NCBI GenBank assembly: GCA_031385445.1
Contig: JANNBM010000047.1
Coordinates: 21,070-85,069, forward strand
Length of the DNA stretch: 64,000 bases
Source of the DNA: CAIYZT01 sp031385445
GTDB taxonomy: Bacteria; Pseudomonadota; Alphaproteobacteria; Rhodobacterales; Rhodobacteraceae
Direction: 5' to 3'
Part shown: positions 34,106 to 42,093 of the stretch, piece after piece
Layout: the number at the start of each line of letters is the position of its first letter
How positions within the stretch are numbered: position 1 is the stretch's first letter
Made by a program: the position numbers and the translations under genes
The notes under the pieces: generated by a model
Databases searched by the model: none
Told to the model about the DNA's origin: nothing
Seen by the model: only the letters and a program-made list of their open reading frames with translations

Positions 34106-35272
34106 ATGCAGCAGTTGCCATCGCGCTTTGCGCGGATCATGGCGCATGAGGCCACGCCGGGCGTTTTGCTGATCGTGGCGGCAGCGGCGGCGATGATCCT
34201 TGCCAATTCGCCCGCTGGTCCGGCCTATCAGGCGTTATTTGATCAGGTGCTGTCGGTGACCTTGGGCGGCACCGGCCTGTCTAAACCGCTGATCTTATGG
34301 ATCAATGACGGTCTGATGGCGATTTTCTTTTTCCTGATCGGGCTGGAATTGAAGCGCGAGATGGTTCAGGGCCGCCTGAATTCGCCGCAAGAGGTGATTT
34401 TGCCGGGGCTGGCGGCACTTGGCGGGATGCTGGCGCCGATGGCGGTGTATTTGGTGGTCACCTCTGGAACGCCGGGATTGGCGCAGGGCTGGGCCATTCC
34501 GGCGGCAACCGACATCGCCTTTGCCGTGGGGGTGCTGGCGCTTTTGGGCAGGGGCCTGCCGCAGGGGTTGAAGATTTTCCTGCTGACCCTCGCCATTCTG
34601 GACGACATGGGCGCGATTTTGATCATCGCGCTGTTTTACGGCCACGGGCTGCAGCCCGACTATCTGCTTATGGCGCTGATCCCGCTGGCGATTTTGGGCT
34701 TTTTGAACTGGCGCGGCACACACCGGATCGCGCCGTTTGTTCTGGCGGCGGTCGTCTTGTGGGTGTTGGTGCTGAAATCGGGGGTCCATGCCACAGTTGC
34801 GGGCGTGGTTGCGGCGTTTTTTCTGCCGCTTACGGACAAATTCGGCAAATCGCCGCTGCAATCGGTCGAACATGATCTGCACCCTTATGTCATGTTGCTG
34901 ATCGCGCCGCTGTTCGCCTTTGCCAATGCCGGGGTGCAACTGACCGGCCTTTCTCCGGCCGATCTGCTCGCCCCCCTGCCCCTTGGCATCCTGCTTGGCC
35001 TCTTCCTTGGCAAACAGCTCGGGGTGTTTTCGGCCACGTTTTTGGCGGTCAAACTCGGCATCGCGCGCCTGCCCGAAGGGGTCACCTGGGCCATGATCCA
35101 TGGGCTGTCCTGCCTTGCCGGGATTGGGTTCACCATGTCCTTGTTCATCGGATCGCTGTCATTTGACGAACAAAGCGTGATGAACCAGGTGCGCCTGGGC
35201 GTGCTTGGCGGCTCTGCCCTTTCGGCGCTGCTTGGCTACGCCGTCTTGCGAATGGCCACCAAAAGGGCTTGA
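34106..35272 (+). CDS. nhaA: Na+/H+ antiporter NhaA
   Basis: A 388-residue inner-membrane antiporter exchanging cytoplasmic Na+ for external H+. The key aspartates are in AILDDMGAILIIALFY (Asp-Asp at about residues 158-159, equal to Asp163/164 of E. coli NhaA), with another charged motif near AATDIAFAVGVLALLG. Total length equals the E. coli protein (388). The ATG at 34106 is preferred as AAAGGG at 34094-34099 gives proper spacing; the ATG at 34100 is too close. It is preceded by the epimerase gene. Confidence 0.94.
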   Translation: MQQLPSRFARIMAHEATPGVLLIVAAAAAMILANSPAGPAYQALFDQVLSVTLGGTGLSKPLILWINDGLMAIFFFLIGLELKREMVQGRLNSPQEVILPGLAALGGMLAPMAVYLVVTSGTPGLAQGWAIPAATDIAFAVGVLALLGRGLPQGLKIFLLTLAILDDMGAILIIALFYGHGLQPDYLLMALIPLAILGFLNWRGTHRIAPFVLAAVVLWVLVLKSGVHATVAGVVAAFFLPLTDKFGKSPLQSVEHDLHPYVMLLIAPLFAFANAGVQLTGLSPADLLAPLPLGILLGLFLGKQLGVFSATFLAVKLGIARLPEGVTWAMIHGLSCLAGIGFTMSLFIGSLSFDEQSVMNQVRLGVLGGSALSALLGYAVLRMATKRA

Positions 35273-35320
35273 CCCCGGCCCGCACTTTGCCCTTCTTGAG
35301 CGCAAAGTTGAGGGGGCGTT

Positions 35321-35974
35321 ATGGCAAAGGCATTGATCACTTGGGGCGGCTGGGATGGGCACGAGCCGGACAAGGTTGCGGCGCTGTTTGCCGCCGATCT
35401 GCGCAGCGCGGGGATGCAGGTCGAGGTGACGGATACGCTGGCCTGCTTTGACGATCCGGCCCGGTTGGCCGATCTGTCCCTGATCGTGCCAATTTGGACG
35501 ATGAGCAGCATCGAGCCGGCCCAATCGGCCAATGTCTGCGCGGCGGTTGAGGCGGGGGTTGGCCTTGCGGGCTGTCATGGCGGGATGTGCGACGCCTTTC
35601 GCAACGATGTTTTGTGGCAGTTCATGACCGGGGCGCAGTGGGTGGCGCATCCGGGCAATGACGGGGTGACGTACCGCGTTCGGGTGACGTCGGGCCATGA
35701 GGTGGTGGCGGGGCTGGCTGATTTCGACGTGGTGTCAGAGCAGTATTATCTGCATGTCGATCCGGGCGCGCAGGTCCATGCGGTCACCGATTTTCCGGTG
35801 ACCCCGGGCCCACATTCGCCCAATGGCCCGGTGCAAATGCCGGTGGTGTTTACCAAGATGTGGGGAAAGGGCCGGGTCTATTACAACGCGCTTGGCCATC
35901 ATGCCGATGTAATCGACCACGGCACCCCGCGCCAGATGCTGCAGCGCGGGATGAAATGGGCGGCGCGGGGGTAA
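35321..35974 (+). CDS. ThuA-like protein
   Basis: A 217-residue protein of the ThuA/glutamine amidotransferase-like fold: WGGWDGHEPDKVAALF at the start, GLAGCHGGMCDAFR in the middle (a ThuA signature, with GCHGG), and MWGKGRVYYNALGHHADV at the C-terminus. ThuA is known in trehalose/sucrose utilisation, but these proteins are common and their role is mostly unknown. It follows nhaA after 48 bases and precedes a gap before the opposing mutase gene. It has no signal peptide. Confidence 0.82.
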   Translation: MAKALITWGGWDGHEPDKVAALFAADLRSAGMQVEVTDTLACFDDPARLADLSLIVPIWTMSSIEPAQSANVCAAVEAGVGLAGCHGGMCDAFRNDVLWQFMTGAQWVAHPGNDGVTYRVRVTSGHEVVAGLADFDVVSEQYYLHVDPGAQVHAVTDFPVTPGPHSPNGPVQMPVVFTKMWGKGRVYYNALGHHADVIDHGTPRQMLQRGMKWAARG

Positions 35975-36019
35975 GCTTTCAGGGTATCGCACAGCCCCGC
36001 TTTTGAACGGAATAAACAG

Positions 36020-38143
36020 CTAACCCCGCGCGGCGCGGATCAGATCAAGGATTTCCTTGGCGGCGGCGGGGATATTGGTGCCGGGGCCGAAAATGGCCTT
36101 AACGCCTGATTTGTACAGGAAATCATAGTCTTGCTGTGGGATCACCCCACCGCAGATCACCAGAATATCCCCCGCGCCCCGGTCTTTCAGCGCCTGCACC
36201 AGTTTCGGGGCAAGGGTTTTATGCCCTGCCGCCTGACTTGAAATACCGATGATATGCACGTCATTGTCGATGGCATCCTGCGCGGCCTCAACCGGAGTTT
36301 GGAACAACGGGCCGACATCGACGTCAAAACCGATATCAGCAAAGGCCGTCGCGATCACCTTGGCGCCCCGGTCATGCCCGTCCTGCCCCATCTTGACCAC
36401 CAGCATGCGCGGGCGGCGGCCCTCAGCTTCGGCAAAAGCCTCCACGTCGCGCTGAATTGCGGCAAAACCCGCATCGCCCTCGTAAGCCGCGCCGTAAACC
36501 CCGGCCAGGGTTTTCACCTCGGCGCGGTGGCGTCCAAAGATTTTTTCCATGGCGTCGCTGATCTCTCCAACTGTGGCGCGCGCGCGGGCGGCGACAATCG
36601 CCGCCTCCAAAAGGTTGCCGCCATGGGCCGCGCGGCGGGTCAATTCATCCAGCGCCTTTGTGCAAGCGGCGCTGTCACGGGCGGCGCGCGTGGCCTGCAG
36701 GCGGGCGATCTGCGCGCTGCGCACCGCCAGATTGTCGATGTCCAGAATATCGATCGGGTCCTGGCTGTCCAACCTGTACTTGTTCACCCCGACAACCACC
36801 TCGTCGCCCCGGTCAATCGCCGCCTGACGGCGTGCCGCAGTTTCCTCGATCCGCAGCTTCGGCATGCCTGAGGCAACAGCCTTGGTCATGCCGCCCATCG
36901 CCTCAACCTCTTCCATCAAGGCCCAGGCTTTAATGGCAATCTCCGACGTCAGGCTTTCTACATAATAGCTGCCCGCAAGCGGATCGACGACATGGGTTAC
37001 GCCGGTTTCTTCCTGCAAAATCAACTGGGTATTGCGCGCGATCCGGGCGGAAAACTCGGTCGGCAGCGCCATCGCCTCGTCCAGCGCATTGGTGTGGAGC
37101 GACTGCGTGCCGCCCAAAACCGCCGACATCGCCTCATAGGCGGTGCGGATCACATTGTTATAGGGGTCCTGTTCTTGCAACGAAACGCCAGAGGTCTGAC
37201 AATGCGTCCGCAGCATCAGCGAGGCCGGATTTTTCGCAGAAAAATCGTGCATGACCCGGTGCCAAAGCTGGCGCGCGGCGCGCAGTTTTGCGGCCTCCAT
37301 GAAGAAATTCATCCCGATGGCAAAGAAAAATGACAGGCGCGGCGCGAAATCATCGACGTTCATGCCGCGCGCAAGGGCAGCGCGGACGTATTCGCGCCCG
37401 TCGGCCAGCGTAAAGGCCAACTCCTGCACCAAATTCGCCCCGGCCTCCTGCATGTGATAGCCCGAGATCGAGATTGAGTTGAATTTCGGCATCCGGACCG
37501 AGGTGTATTCGATGATATCCGCGATGATCCGCATCGAAGCTTCGGGTGGATAGATATAGGTGTTGCGCACCATGAATTCTTTCAGAATATCGTTCTGAAT
37601 GGTGCCCGACAGATCGGATTGGTCCACGCCCTGCTCTTGCCCCGCGACGATAAAGCTGGCGAGAATCGGGATCACCGCGCCATTCATCGTCATGGAAACG
37701 CTGACTTTTTCCAAGGGTATGCCGGAGAACAGGATCTTCATATCCTCAACGCTGTCAATCGCGACCCCGGCCATGCCAACATCGCCCTCAACCCGGGGAT
37801 GGTCGCTGTCATAACCCCGATGCGTGGCCAGATCAAAGGCGACCGACACGCCCTGCTGCCCGGCGGCGAGGTTTTTGCGGTAAAAAGCGTTCGAGGCTTC
37901 GGCGGTGGAAAAGCCGGCATATTGGCGGATGGTCCAGGGCCGGCCGGCGTACATTGTGGCTTTCACGCCGCGCGTGAAGGGCGCAAGGCCGGGCATCTCG
38001 ACCATCTGCGGCAGGTCCGCGACGTCTTCGGCGGTGTAAAGCGGTTTGACGGTGATGCCTTCCAATGTCGTGCGGGTCAGGCTGGCGAGGGGCCGGTCCT
38101 TCAACTCGCGGGCGGCGAGGGCTTCCCATTTGGCGCGGCTCAT
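36020..38143 (-). CDS. scpA: Methylmalonyl-CoA mutase
   Basis: A 707-residue adenosylcobalamin-dependent mutase that interconverts (R)-methylmalonyl-CoA and succinyl-CoA, the last step of propionyl-CoA assimilation. The catalytic barrel comes first (IRQYAGFSTAEASNAFYRKNL, RNTQLILQEETG) and the C-terminal B12 domain carries KMGQDGHDRGAKVIATAFADIGFDVDVGPLF with the DxHxxG ligand. It is a single fused chain of the homodimeric type. It follows pccA on the same strand with a 96-base gap holding a GC-rich hairpin repeat. Confidence 0.96.
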   Translation of the reverse strand: MSRAKWEALAARELKDRPLASLTRTTLEGITVKPLYTAEDVADLPQMVEMPGLAPFTRGVKATMYAGRPWTIRQYAGFSTAEASNAFYRKNLAAGQQGVSVAFDLATHRGYDSDHPRVEGDVGMAGVAIDSVEDMKILFSGIPLEKVSVSMTMNGAVIPILASFIVAGQEQGVDQSDLSGTIQNDILKEFMVRNTYIYPPEASMRIIADIIEYTSVRMPKFNSISISGYHMQEAGANLVQELAFTLADGREYVRAALARGMNVDDFAPRLSFFFAIGMNFFMEAAKLRAARQLWHRVMHDFSAKNPASLMLRTHCQTSGVSLQEQDPYNNVIRTAYEAMSAVLGGTQSLHTNALDEAMALPTEFSARIARNTQLILQEETGVTHVVDPLAGSYYVESLTSEIAIKAWALMEEVEAMGGMTKAVASGMPKLRIEETAARRQAAIDRGDEVVVGVNKYRLDSQDPIDILDIDNLAVRSAQIARLQATRAARDSAACTKALDELTRRAAHGGNLLEAAIVAARARATVGEISDAMEKIFGRHRAEVKTLAGVYGAAYEGDAGFAAIQRDVEAFAEAEGRRPRMLVVKMGQDGHDRGAKVIATAFADIGFDVDVGPLFQTPVEAAQDAIDNDVHIIGISSQAAGHKTLAPKLVQALKDRGAGDILVICGGVIPQQDYDFLYKSGVKAIFGPGTNIPAAAKEILDLIRAARG

Positions 38144-38178
38144 GTGCGGATCCTTGGTGTGGTGTTTTGGGCTGGCAC

Positions 38179-38220
38179 CCGGGGGGTTTCACACCCCCCG
38201 GACCCCCCGTGGGATATTTT
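38179..38220 (-). repeat. GC-rich hairpin repeat typical of Rhodobacteraceae spacers
   Basis: CCGGGGGGT at 38179-38187 pairs perfectly with ACCCCCCGG at 38193-38201 (5-base loop), followed by GACCCCCCGTGGGATATTTT. I recall near-identical spacer elements in many Rhodobacteraceae genomes, usually between genes and acting as a terminator or REP-like repeat. It separates pccA (upstream on the minus strand) from the mutase gene. Confidence 0.6.
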
Positions 38221-38239
38221 TGGACAGATGAATGAGGGG

Positions 38240-40243
38240 CTATTCGAATTCCATGATCACTTCATCGACTTTCAGACTGCTGCCCGCCATGACCGCGATC
38301 TTTTTGACCACGCCTTTGCGCTCGGCTTTGAGGATGTTTTCCATTTTCATCGCCTCGACCGTGGCAAGGGCCTGACCTTCCTGCACTTCCTCGCCCACCG
38401 CAACTATGATCTTTGCGACAAGGCCCGGCATGGGACAGAGCAGGAATTTCGACGTGTCGGGCGGCAGTTTTTCGAGCATCAGGCCCGCAAGTGCCTTTTG
38501 GCGCGGGGTTTGCACATGGACTTTTCGGTCGGCCCCGCGCAGGCGCATGCGAAACCCCATCGGGATTTTTGCGGTTTTGATCACCACTGGTGCGCCATTT
38601 ACCATCAGCCGGGCCAGCGGTTGGCCCGGCGTCCAATCCGAGGTGACGCGCAGGGTCGTGCCATCCGCGAAATGGATCGTGGAGCCTTCGGGATCGGCAT
38701 GAACCGTCACCGCAAAGGCCTGATCTTGCAGCGTGACGACCCAGTCATCGCCAACGCGGCGGGTGTGATTGTTCAGTGTGCCGCTGATCTTTGTGCGCCG
38801 GATTTCGGCAACGCGGTGCATGGCGGCGGCGCAAGCGGCAACCTGACGCAGGATTTCATCGGACAAAGAAGCGCCTTGAAAGCCGCCGGGATATTCCTCG
38901 GCAATGAACGCCGTGGTGATATGCCCGGATTGAAAGCGCGGATGGTCCATGACCGCGCCGACGAAGGGCAGGTTGTGGCCGATGCCTTCGACCTCGAATG
39001 TATCGAGTGCCATGCGCATCTCGTCGATGGCCTGCGCTCTTGTCGGGGCCCAGGTGCACAGTTTGGCGATCATCGGGTCGTAGAACATCGAAATCTCGCC
39101 GCCTTCAAACACGCCGGTATCGTTGCGCACCACGCCGCCGGTGGCGGTGGGGCCCTCGGCCGGGGGGCGGTAGCGGGTCAGGCGGCCGATGGAGGGCAAA
39201 AAATTGCGATAGGGGTCTTCGGCATAAAGCCGCGATTCCATCGCCCAGCCGTTGATCTTCAGATCGTCTTGGACGAAAGGCAGTTTTTCGCCCGCTGCGA
39301 CGCGGATCATCTGCTCGACAATATCAATCCCGGTGATCAACTCGGTCACGGGATGTTCGACCTGCAGGCGGGTGTTCATTTCCAGAAAGTAGAAATTCCG
39401 CGCGTCGTCGACGATAAATTCCACCGTTCCGGCCGAGGTATATCCCACCGCCCGCGCCAGCGCGCAGGCCTGCTCGCCCATCGCCTTGCGTGTCGTCTCG
39501 TTCAGGAAAGGCGAAGGCGCCTCTTCGATAACCTTCTGATTTCGCCGTTGAATTGAGCATTCGCGTTCATGCAGATAAACGATGTTGCCATGGGCATCGC
39601 CCAGAACCTGAATCTCGATATGGCGCGGCTGGGTTACGAATTTTTCGATGAAAATCCGGTCATCGCCAAAGCTCGCCGCCGCCTCGTTCCTGGACGACTG
39701 GAACCCCTCGCGCGCGTCGGTATCGTTGAACGCAATGCGCATCCCCTTGCCGCCACCGCCCGCCGAGGCCTTGATCATCACGGGATACCCAATCTGCGCG
39801 GCGATAAGCGCCGCCTCATCGGCATCTGCGATCAGGCCCATATGGCCCGGAACTGTGGACACCCCTGCCGCCATCGCGATCTTTTTGGAGGTGATCTTAT
39901 CTCCCATTGCCTCGATCGCAGGCGAGGGCGGACCGATAAAGGCGACACCTGCGGCCTCCAGCGCGGCGGCGAAATTGCGGTTTTCGGACAGAAATCCGTA
40001 ACCGGGATGCACGGCTTCGGCCCCCGTTGCCTTCACCGCCGCCATGATCTTGTCGATCACGATATAAGACTGCGCGGCGGGCGAGGCGCCGATATGCACC
40101 GCCTCGTCCGCCAGGCTTACATGCAGCGCGCCCCGGTCTGCGTCGGAATAAACCGCGACCGTTTTGATGCCCATCTTACGCGCCGTCTTGATCACGCGGC
40201 AGGCGATTTCACCCCGGTTCGCGATCAGGATCTTCTTGAACAT
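38240..40243 (-). CDS. pccA: Propionyl-CoA carboxylase alpha subunit
   Basis: A 667-residue biotin-dependent subunit. It consists of biotin carboxylase (KKILIANRGEIACRVIKTARKMG at the start, SAGGGGKGMRIAFN, EMNTRLQVEHPVTE), a linker domain and a C-terminal biotin carrier domain with the biotinyl-lysine motif VEAMKMENILKAERKG (about 60 residues from the end). It carboxylates biotin with ATP and bicarbonate, then the PccB partner transfers CO2 to propionyl-CoA. The start lies just downstream of the terminator of a small lipoprotein gene. Confidence 0.95.
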   Translation of the reverse strand: MFKKILIANRGEIACRVIKTARKMGIKTVAVYSDADRGALHVSLADEAVHIGASPAAQSYIVIDKIMAAVKATGAEAVHPGYGFLSENRNFAAALEAAGVAFIGPPSPAIEAMGDKITSKKIAMAAGVSTVPGHMGLIADADEAALIAAQIGYPVMIKASAGGGGKGMRIAFNDTDAREGFQSSRNEAAASFGDDRIFIEKFVTQPRHIEIQVLGDAHGNIVYLHERECSIQRRNQKVIEEAPSPFLNETTRKAMGEQACALARAVGYTSAGTVEFIVDDARNFYFLEMNTRLQVEHPVTELITGIDIVEQMIRVAAGEKLPFVQDDLKINGWAMESRLYAEDPYRNFLPSIGRLTRYRPPAEGPTATGGVVRNDTGVFEGGEISMFYDPMIAKLCTWAPTRAQAIDEMRMALDTFEVEGIGHNLPFVGAVMDHPRFQSGHITTAFIAEEYPGGFQGASLSDEILRQVAACAAAMHRVAEIRRTKISGTLNNHTRRVGDDWVVTLQDQAFAVTVHADPEGSTIHFADGTTLRVTSDWTPGQPLARLMVNGAPVVIKTAKIPMGFRMRLRGADRKVHVQTPRQKALAGLMLEKLPPDTSKFLLCPMPGLVAKIIVAVGEEVQEGQALATVEAMKMENILKAERKGVVKKIAVMAGSSLKVDEVIMEFE

Positions 40244-40268
40244 CGGGCTCTCCTTGGGCGGGCGGGCA

Positions 40269-40310
40269 AAAGAAAAACGGCCACCCGGGGGATTGCCCCG
40301 AATGGCCGTT
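40269..40310 (-). terminator. Rho-independent terminator of the 65-residue lipoprotein gene
   Basis: AACGGCCA at 40276-40283 pairs with TGGCCGTT at 40303-40310. On the minus strand it is followed by TTTTTCTTTT (40264-40277 region), a strong U-run. It ends transcription of the small lipoprotein gene just before pccA. Confidence 0.8.
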
Positions 40311-40336
40311 CGTCATGCAGAGCTGCCGCGTTTGGA

Positions 40337-40534
40337 TCAGCGGCAGATGTTGGTGACTTCGTCGCAGATCGCACCAGCAGCGCCGCCAACGATTGCACCG
40401 GTAAGCACATCGCCATTGGTCGCAGCGGCAAGTGCCGCGCCGGATGCCGCGCCGACAAGGGCGCGCTCGCTGTCGTTTGCAAGGCAAGCGGTAAGCGAGG
40501 TGGAAATAAGGGCGAGAAGAATGATTTTGCGCAT
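40337..40534 (-). CDS. Small glycine-zipper-like lipoprotein
   Basis: A 65-residue protein with a lipoprotein signal (MRKIILLALISTSLTAC, lipobox LTAC, Cys17) and a mature part rich in glycine/alanine repeats (GAASGAALAAATNG, GAIVGGAAGAICDE), a glycine-zipper-like stretch. The gene has its own strong terminator. It is the start found for what is a longer open frame (to 40726) in which the ATG at 40534 gives the clear signal sequence. It lies between pccA and the other small genes of the pcc region. Function unknown. Confidence 0.75.
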   Translation of the reverse strand: MRKIILLALISTSLTACLANDSERALVGAASGAALAAATNGDVLTGAIVGGAAGAICDEVTNICR

Positions 40535-40663
40535 GTTTGACTGCCTCGTGTCAGGGTTATTGTGCCTGAAACTCTTACTGGTTTCTGCCGCCTCCGAAAG
40601 GGCAATTGGTAATTTCCGCCTTCGCAAACGAGGCTTTGCCGATGCAGAGGCCGAGAAACCGCG

Positions 40664-40693
40664 AAAAAATGCCCGGTCCGCATGGAACCGGGC
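40664..40693 (-). terminator. Rho-independent terminator after the 40.8-kb hypothetical gene
   Basis: GCCCGGT at 40671-40677 pairs with ACCGGGC at 40687-40693. Read on the minus strand the stem is followed by ATTTTTT (40664-40670). This is a strong terminator for the transcript coming from the 40845-41243 gene and cuts across the long open frame below it. Confidence 0.8.
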
Positions 40694-40848
40694 AAAAGGT
40701 AAAGGGAAGGGTAACAGTTTTGACAAATGATGGCCGCTTTGGCCGCCTGTGATGTCACCGCTTCAGCATCGGGCAAGCCAGCGCGCCGCGCAATCGCCAA
40801 AACGGCGCTTTGCGCGCCGTCGGCCAAAAGCTGCCCGAAAGAGCTCAT
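40694..40848 (-). other. ATGA-overlapping open frame, possible small or decayed gene
   Basis: An ATG at 40848 overlaps the stop of the upstream hypothetical gene (ATGA) and opens a frame starting MSSFGQLLADGAQSAVLAIA, which looks protein-like for about 40 residues. It has no stop before the terminator at 40664-40693 and runs into the lipoprotein gene in another frame. Either a coding region whose end has been lost by a frameshift, or chance. Listed with low confidence; the 40535-40844 stretch holds nothing else but the terminator. Confidence 0.25.
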
Positions 40849-41243
40849 TGCTCGTCATCCTCGGGCCAATCGTCCATCACCACCGGCTCGGCGTCGGGGG
40901 CAAAAACCTCGGGGAATGTGGCTTGGGCACGGCGCAGGTCCAGCTTCAGCAGCGCGTCATAAGACGACAGATCAAAGGGGTCTTCGGCAGGCAAAACCTC
41001 GCGCCCGAACACCCAAGACAGACGCCCCGCATCCAGATTCCCACGCTCAAACGGCTCGTCGCCAAAACAGGCCCAGATCGCCGCGATAAACCCCGCATCG
41101 GCGCGCTTGTCGGCCGATTTGCGGTCGCGAAACCGCTCGCGCTTGGTCAGTTTGGTGGCACCCTCTTTTTTATTCTCACGGCGAATGGTGAACTGAAAAT
41201 CCGTTCCAGCCAGACGCGAGGGGAAACCGCGATGTTTGATCAT
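40845..41243 (-). CDS. Hypothetical protein in the pcc region
   Basis: A 132-residue soluble protein with a basic N-terminal half (KKEGATKLTKRERFRDRKSADKRAD) and an acidic end (PVVMDDWPEDDEQ). No known motif. The chosen ATG at 41243 gives MIKHRGFPSRLAG; an ATG at 41264 is possible too, and neither has a clear RBS. It is a conserved-looking unknown in the pccB-pccA interval, upstream of a strong terminator. Confidence 0.55.
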   Translation of the reverse strand: MIKHRGFPSRLAGTDFQFTIRRENKKEGATKLTKRERFRDRKSADKRADAGFIAAIWACFGDEPFERGNLDAGRLSWVFGREVLPAEDPFDLSSYDALLKLDLRRAQATFPEVFAPDAEPVVMDDWPEDDEQ

Positions 41244-41318
41244 AGCGCACCGCCAATCGGCCATGCGCGAAAACAGGCGGCGCCAAGGGGGAGAAAGCCT
41301 TGGCCCCGCCCGAAAAGT

Positions 41319-41459
41319 TTACTTGTATTTGCCCGTAAAGGTCGGCTCGACCGTAATGGTCGGCTGATCGACATAGACGACCTCGTCAACTTTCGGAGCG
41401 CAAGCGGCCGCGAAAAGGACAACGTACAGCGCCAAAGTGGCGCGGACTGAGTTTGACAT
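41319..41459 (-). CDS. 46-residue putative lipoprotein
   Basis: A gene too short for common gene finders. It begins MSNSVRATLALYVVLFAAAC, a lipoprotein signal with Cys20 in the lipobox AAAC, followed by APKVDEVVYVDQPTITVEPTFTGKYK. A strong RBS (GAGGAG) lies just upstream on the minus strand. The VDQPTITVEPTFTGKYK end looks family-like and I recall similar tiny lipoproteins in Rhodobacterales. Function unknown. The 214-base leader before it (41460-41673) shows no other feature. Confidence 0.65.
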   Translation of the reverse strand: MSNSVRATLALYVVLFAAACAPKVDEVVYVDQPTITVEPTFTGKYK

Positions 41460-41673
41460 CTTCTGCTCCTCATTTCGCCGAAGGTCGCCACGGCTGCCTC
41501 TGCCGTAAATCGCCCCCGGTTCGTTTTTTCGGCCGCTTGGGTTCGGCCTTGGGACAGGTTAGTTGAAACTTTGGTAAAAAGACACGTCTTCATGGCCATT
41601 GGGGCCCCTTGTGGCAGGGTTGCATCAGATTGGGCCATGGATGAGCTTCGGCCCGCAAGATATTGTGCATACA

Positions 41674-42069
41674 TCAAAAAATCTCCCAGATGCAGACCCC
41701 GTTTTCCAGCCTGTAGGCCTCGAAAAACTGGGTTGCGTCCTCGTCAGTCTCGCCAAAGGGCACAGGGCGGTCGGACAGGGAAATGATGATCTGCGTGGGA
41801 ATCACGGCGCTGCCCAGAACTTTTGGAACCGCAAATTCCTGACAAAGATGCAGCATATCCGCTGTCGCCGCCTCGAAATTCACGCCCAACGCCGACGGTG
41901 CGATCCCCGGCGCGAGAAAGCGAAACCGCGTCGCCATTCCGTCAGGGCCCGGCACGTTCCAGATGACCTCCAAAAGGGTGATCTCTTGCCCCGACGGCAC
42001 CGAAATAACCTCGCCCTCGCCCGGCTCAATCACCGCGCCTTCGGCCTGAATGCGCCTTAGATCTGTCAT
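41674..42069 (-). CDS. DUF6497-family protein
   Basis: A 131-residue protein. Strands such as GEVISVPSGQEITLLEVIWNVPG and FRFLAPGIAP are typical of the DUF6497 proteins of Rhodobacterales (sometimes misannotated as acetolactate synthase). Function unknown. The GTG just upstream (42072) could be an alternative start. It lies 24 bases after pccB, so it is probably co-transcribed with it. Confidence 0.7.
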   Translation of the reverse strand: MTDLRRIQAEGAVIEPGEGEVISVPSGQEITLLEVIWNVPGPDGMATRFRFLAPGIAPSALGVNFEAATADMLHLCQEFAVPKVLGSAVIPTQIIISLSDRPVPFGETDEDATQFFEAYRLENGVCIWEIF

Positions 42070-42093
42070 CACGCCCCCTTTGCCCTGACCGCC

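Noticed and set aside
37619..39556. A 645-residue open frame antisense to scpA and pccA
   Set aside because: It runs opposite two clearly real genes and across their gap; long antisense frames are expected in GC-rich DNA, and its product is rich in His, Arg and Gly without any known domain.
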